Under the pieces are notes generated by a model that saw only the letters and a list, made by a program, of their open reading frames with translations, had not been told where the DNA came from and did no database searches. Below are positions 4,943-6,014 of a stretch of DNA of 6,014 bases, one piece after another. The position numbers were made by a program, and so were the translations under genes. This DNA comes from Pseudomonadota bacterium (lineage in GTDB: Bacteria; Pseudomonadota; Alphaproteobacteria; Acetobacterales; Acetobacteraceae). The stretch lies in the NCBI GenBank assembly GCA_021845835.1, contig JAJZVE010000311.1, forward strand, positions 1 to 6,014, in the 5' to 3' direction. The first letter of the stretch is position 1; each line of letters begins with the position of its first letter.

Positions 4943-5656
4943 TCAGGGCTCGATGTGGGCGGCCGCAGAGAATTTCTCCGCCCGCAGCACGAGAAACGCG
5001 GCGCCGATTCCGGTGATCCTGCCAAGCCAGGGATCGAGCGGCGCCATTGCGCGGGCGAGCATGGTCACGGGTGGGTAGAACACCGCGCCGCGCACTGCCT
5101 GCACCTCAAGCCCCGATCGCGCCGCCAGCCGCCGCAGTTCCGTGGCGTCCGAGAAGCGTGCCGCACGCCAGAGCCGATTTCCCAGCCAGCCGCGGACGCG
5201 CCGGCGAAACGCCCACAGGCTCCAGCGCCCGAGCTCACCGATCACCACCGCCCCGCCCGGCCGCAGCACGCGCGCGATCTCGCGAAAGGCAGCCTCGGCG
5301 TCCGGCACGAAACACAGCACGGTCACGGCGACCACGAGGTCGAACCGCCCGGCCATGAAAGGCAGCGCCTCTGCACGGCCGGTCGCGAACTGCACGCTCA
5401 CTCCAGCCGCGGCGGCGCGGGAGGCAGCCGCTCGCAGCATAGCCGGATCGGCATCGACGCCGACCACCTGCGCGCCGGCCGCCGCCAGACGCATGGCCAG
5501 CTTGCCGTCGCCGCAGCCGAAATCGAGCACGGCGCGGCCGGCTACGTCGCCGAGCAGGTCGCGCAGCAGCACGTCCTCCAGCCGGTCGGTGATCCGGCCG
5601 AGCGTCGAAGCCCGCCAGCCGGCATAGGCCCGGGCCATGCCGGCGACGCCGCTCAT
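4943..5656 (-). CDS. Class I SAM-dependent methyltransferase
   Basis: The 237-residue product, from ATG 5656, has a complete SAM-binding core: motif I VLDFGCGDGKLA (43-54), the acidic residue GVDADP (Asp68) closing strand 2, GRAEALPF (93-100) before FDLVVAVTVLCFVPD (105-119), and ARVLRPGGAVVIGELG (128-143). The C-terminal part (150-230) is an Arg/Trp-rich cap ending in the family-like FLVLRAEK. The fold matches the Methyltransf_11 group; the substrate cannot be told. It differs from the methyltransferase at 1843: the sequence is longer and lacks the GGCHLNR block. The start overlaps the MFS stop (ATGA), so the two genes are probably coupled and may act on one compound (modify and export). The in-frame ATG at 5638 is an alternative start; neither has a clear ribosome binding site. 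The frame stays open upstream beyond 5656, but that part is antisense-like shadow of the MFS gene. Confidence 0.9.
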   Translation of the reverse strand: MSGVAGMARAYAGWRASTLGRITDRLEDVLLRDLLGDVAGRAVLDFGCGDGKLAMRLAAAGAQVVGVDADPAMLRAAASRAAAAGVSVQFATGRAEALPFMAGRFDLVVAVTVLCFVPDAEAAFREIARVLRPGGAVVIGELGRWSLWAFRRRVRGWLGNRLWRAARFSDATELRRLAARSGLEVQAVRGAVFYPPVTMLARAMAPLDPWLGRITGIGAAFLVLRAEKFSAAAHIEP

Positions 5657-6014
5657 CGCCGCGGCATCATCAGCGCCACCACAAGGCCGGAAACGAAGGT
5701 CAGCCCGCCGATCGCGGCGATCGCGGCGGCAAGGCCGAAGGCGTCGCCGATCGCCCCGGCTAGCAACGCGCCCACGGCGTAGCCCATGTCGCGCCAGAAG
5801 CGGTACACACTCAGCGAACGTGCCCGCGAACTCGGGTGGGCCACATCGGAAATCGCGGCGATCAGGGTCGGATAGACCATCGCCGTGCCGAGCCCTAGCA
5901 GCAGGCTGGCCAACAGCCACCAACCGAACCCGTCCAGCGCCGCGATCATGAACAGGCCGAGTGCCTGCACCCACATCCCCCAGGCGATCAGGCCCTTCCG
6001 GCCGAGCCGGTCGG
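5653..6014 (-). CDS. MFS transporter, C-terminal part (5' partial)
   Basis: The frame is open to the right edge, so the gene starts outside the window; the ATG at 5976 is internal. The visible 120 residues begin with DRLGRKGL, the major facilitator loop motif (D-R-x-G-R-K), followed by four hydrophobic helices: GLIAWGMWVQALGLFMIAAL, WWLLASLLLGLGTAMVYPTL, MGYAVGALLAGAIGDAFG and AAIAAIGGLTFVSGLVVALM, ending MMPRR. This fits helices 9-12 with the loop 8-9 motif, so about a quarter to a third of a usual 400-residue transporter is visible. The linker SDVAHPSSRARSLSVYRFWRD is the usual basic stretch between helices 10 and 11. The substrate is unknown; a drug, organic metabolite or a product of the coupled methyltransferase are all possible. 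Its stop codon overlaps the start of that methyltransferase. Confidence 0.88.
   Translation of the reverse strand, partial: DRLGRKGLIAWGMWVQALGLFMIAALDGFGWWLLASLLLGLGTAMVYPTLIAAISDVAHPSSRARSLSVYRFWRDMGYAVGALLAGAIGDAFGLAAAIAAIGGLTFVSGLVVALMMPRR

Noticed and set aside
4889..5782. 297-codon plus-strand ORF opposite the second methyltransferase
   Set aside because: Antisense shadow, rich in Arg, His and Pro, opposite a gene with intact SAM-binding motifs.

Overview
The window is GC-rich (about two thirds G+C by eye) and almost fully coding. It reads as chromosomal or plasmid DNA of a Gram-negative proteobacterium. An alphaproteobacterium is my best guess from gene style and composition, but nothing here fixes the taxon. 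No RNA genes, insertion sequences or CRISPR repeats are visible, and no gene-free stretch exceeds 300 bases.

Positions 2-4500 hold a plus-strand run of eight closely spaced genes for handling copper outside the cytoplasm. In order they are: a DUF411 protein (5' end outside the window); a small membrane protein ending in a Cys/Met/His cluster; a secreted protein extremely rich in methionine; an unrecognised four-helix membrane protein; a GTG-started SAM-dependent methyltransferase overlapping it by 4 bases; an SCO1/SenC copper chaperone; CopC; and CopD. CopC, CopD and SCO are firm calls with their copper ligands in place. The close spacing suggests one transcript, possibly with extra signals in the two longer gaps (747-858 and 3116-3206).

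Positions 4501-6014 carry a convergent minus-strand cluster, read from the right edge: the C-terminal half of an MFS transporter, a second and different SAM-dependent methyltransferase that starts inside the transporter stop codon (ATGA overlap), then two very small ORFs (32 and 40 codons). The 40-residue one is a convincing single-helix membrane protein of a style often seen in metal-resistance loci. The 139-base space between the two convergent clusters holds only an imperfect inverted repeat.

Functional picture (inference): CopC binds Cu(II) in the periplasm and works with CopD in the inner membrane; SCO delivers copper to an oxidase or acts as a thiol reductant; DUF411, the Met-rich protein and the Cys/Met/His membrane protein would buffer copper. 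The least explained part is the pair of methyltransferases, each coupled to a membrane protein gene, next to copper genes.
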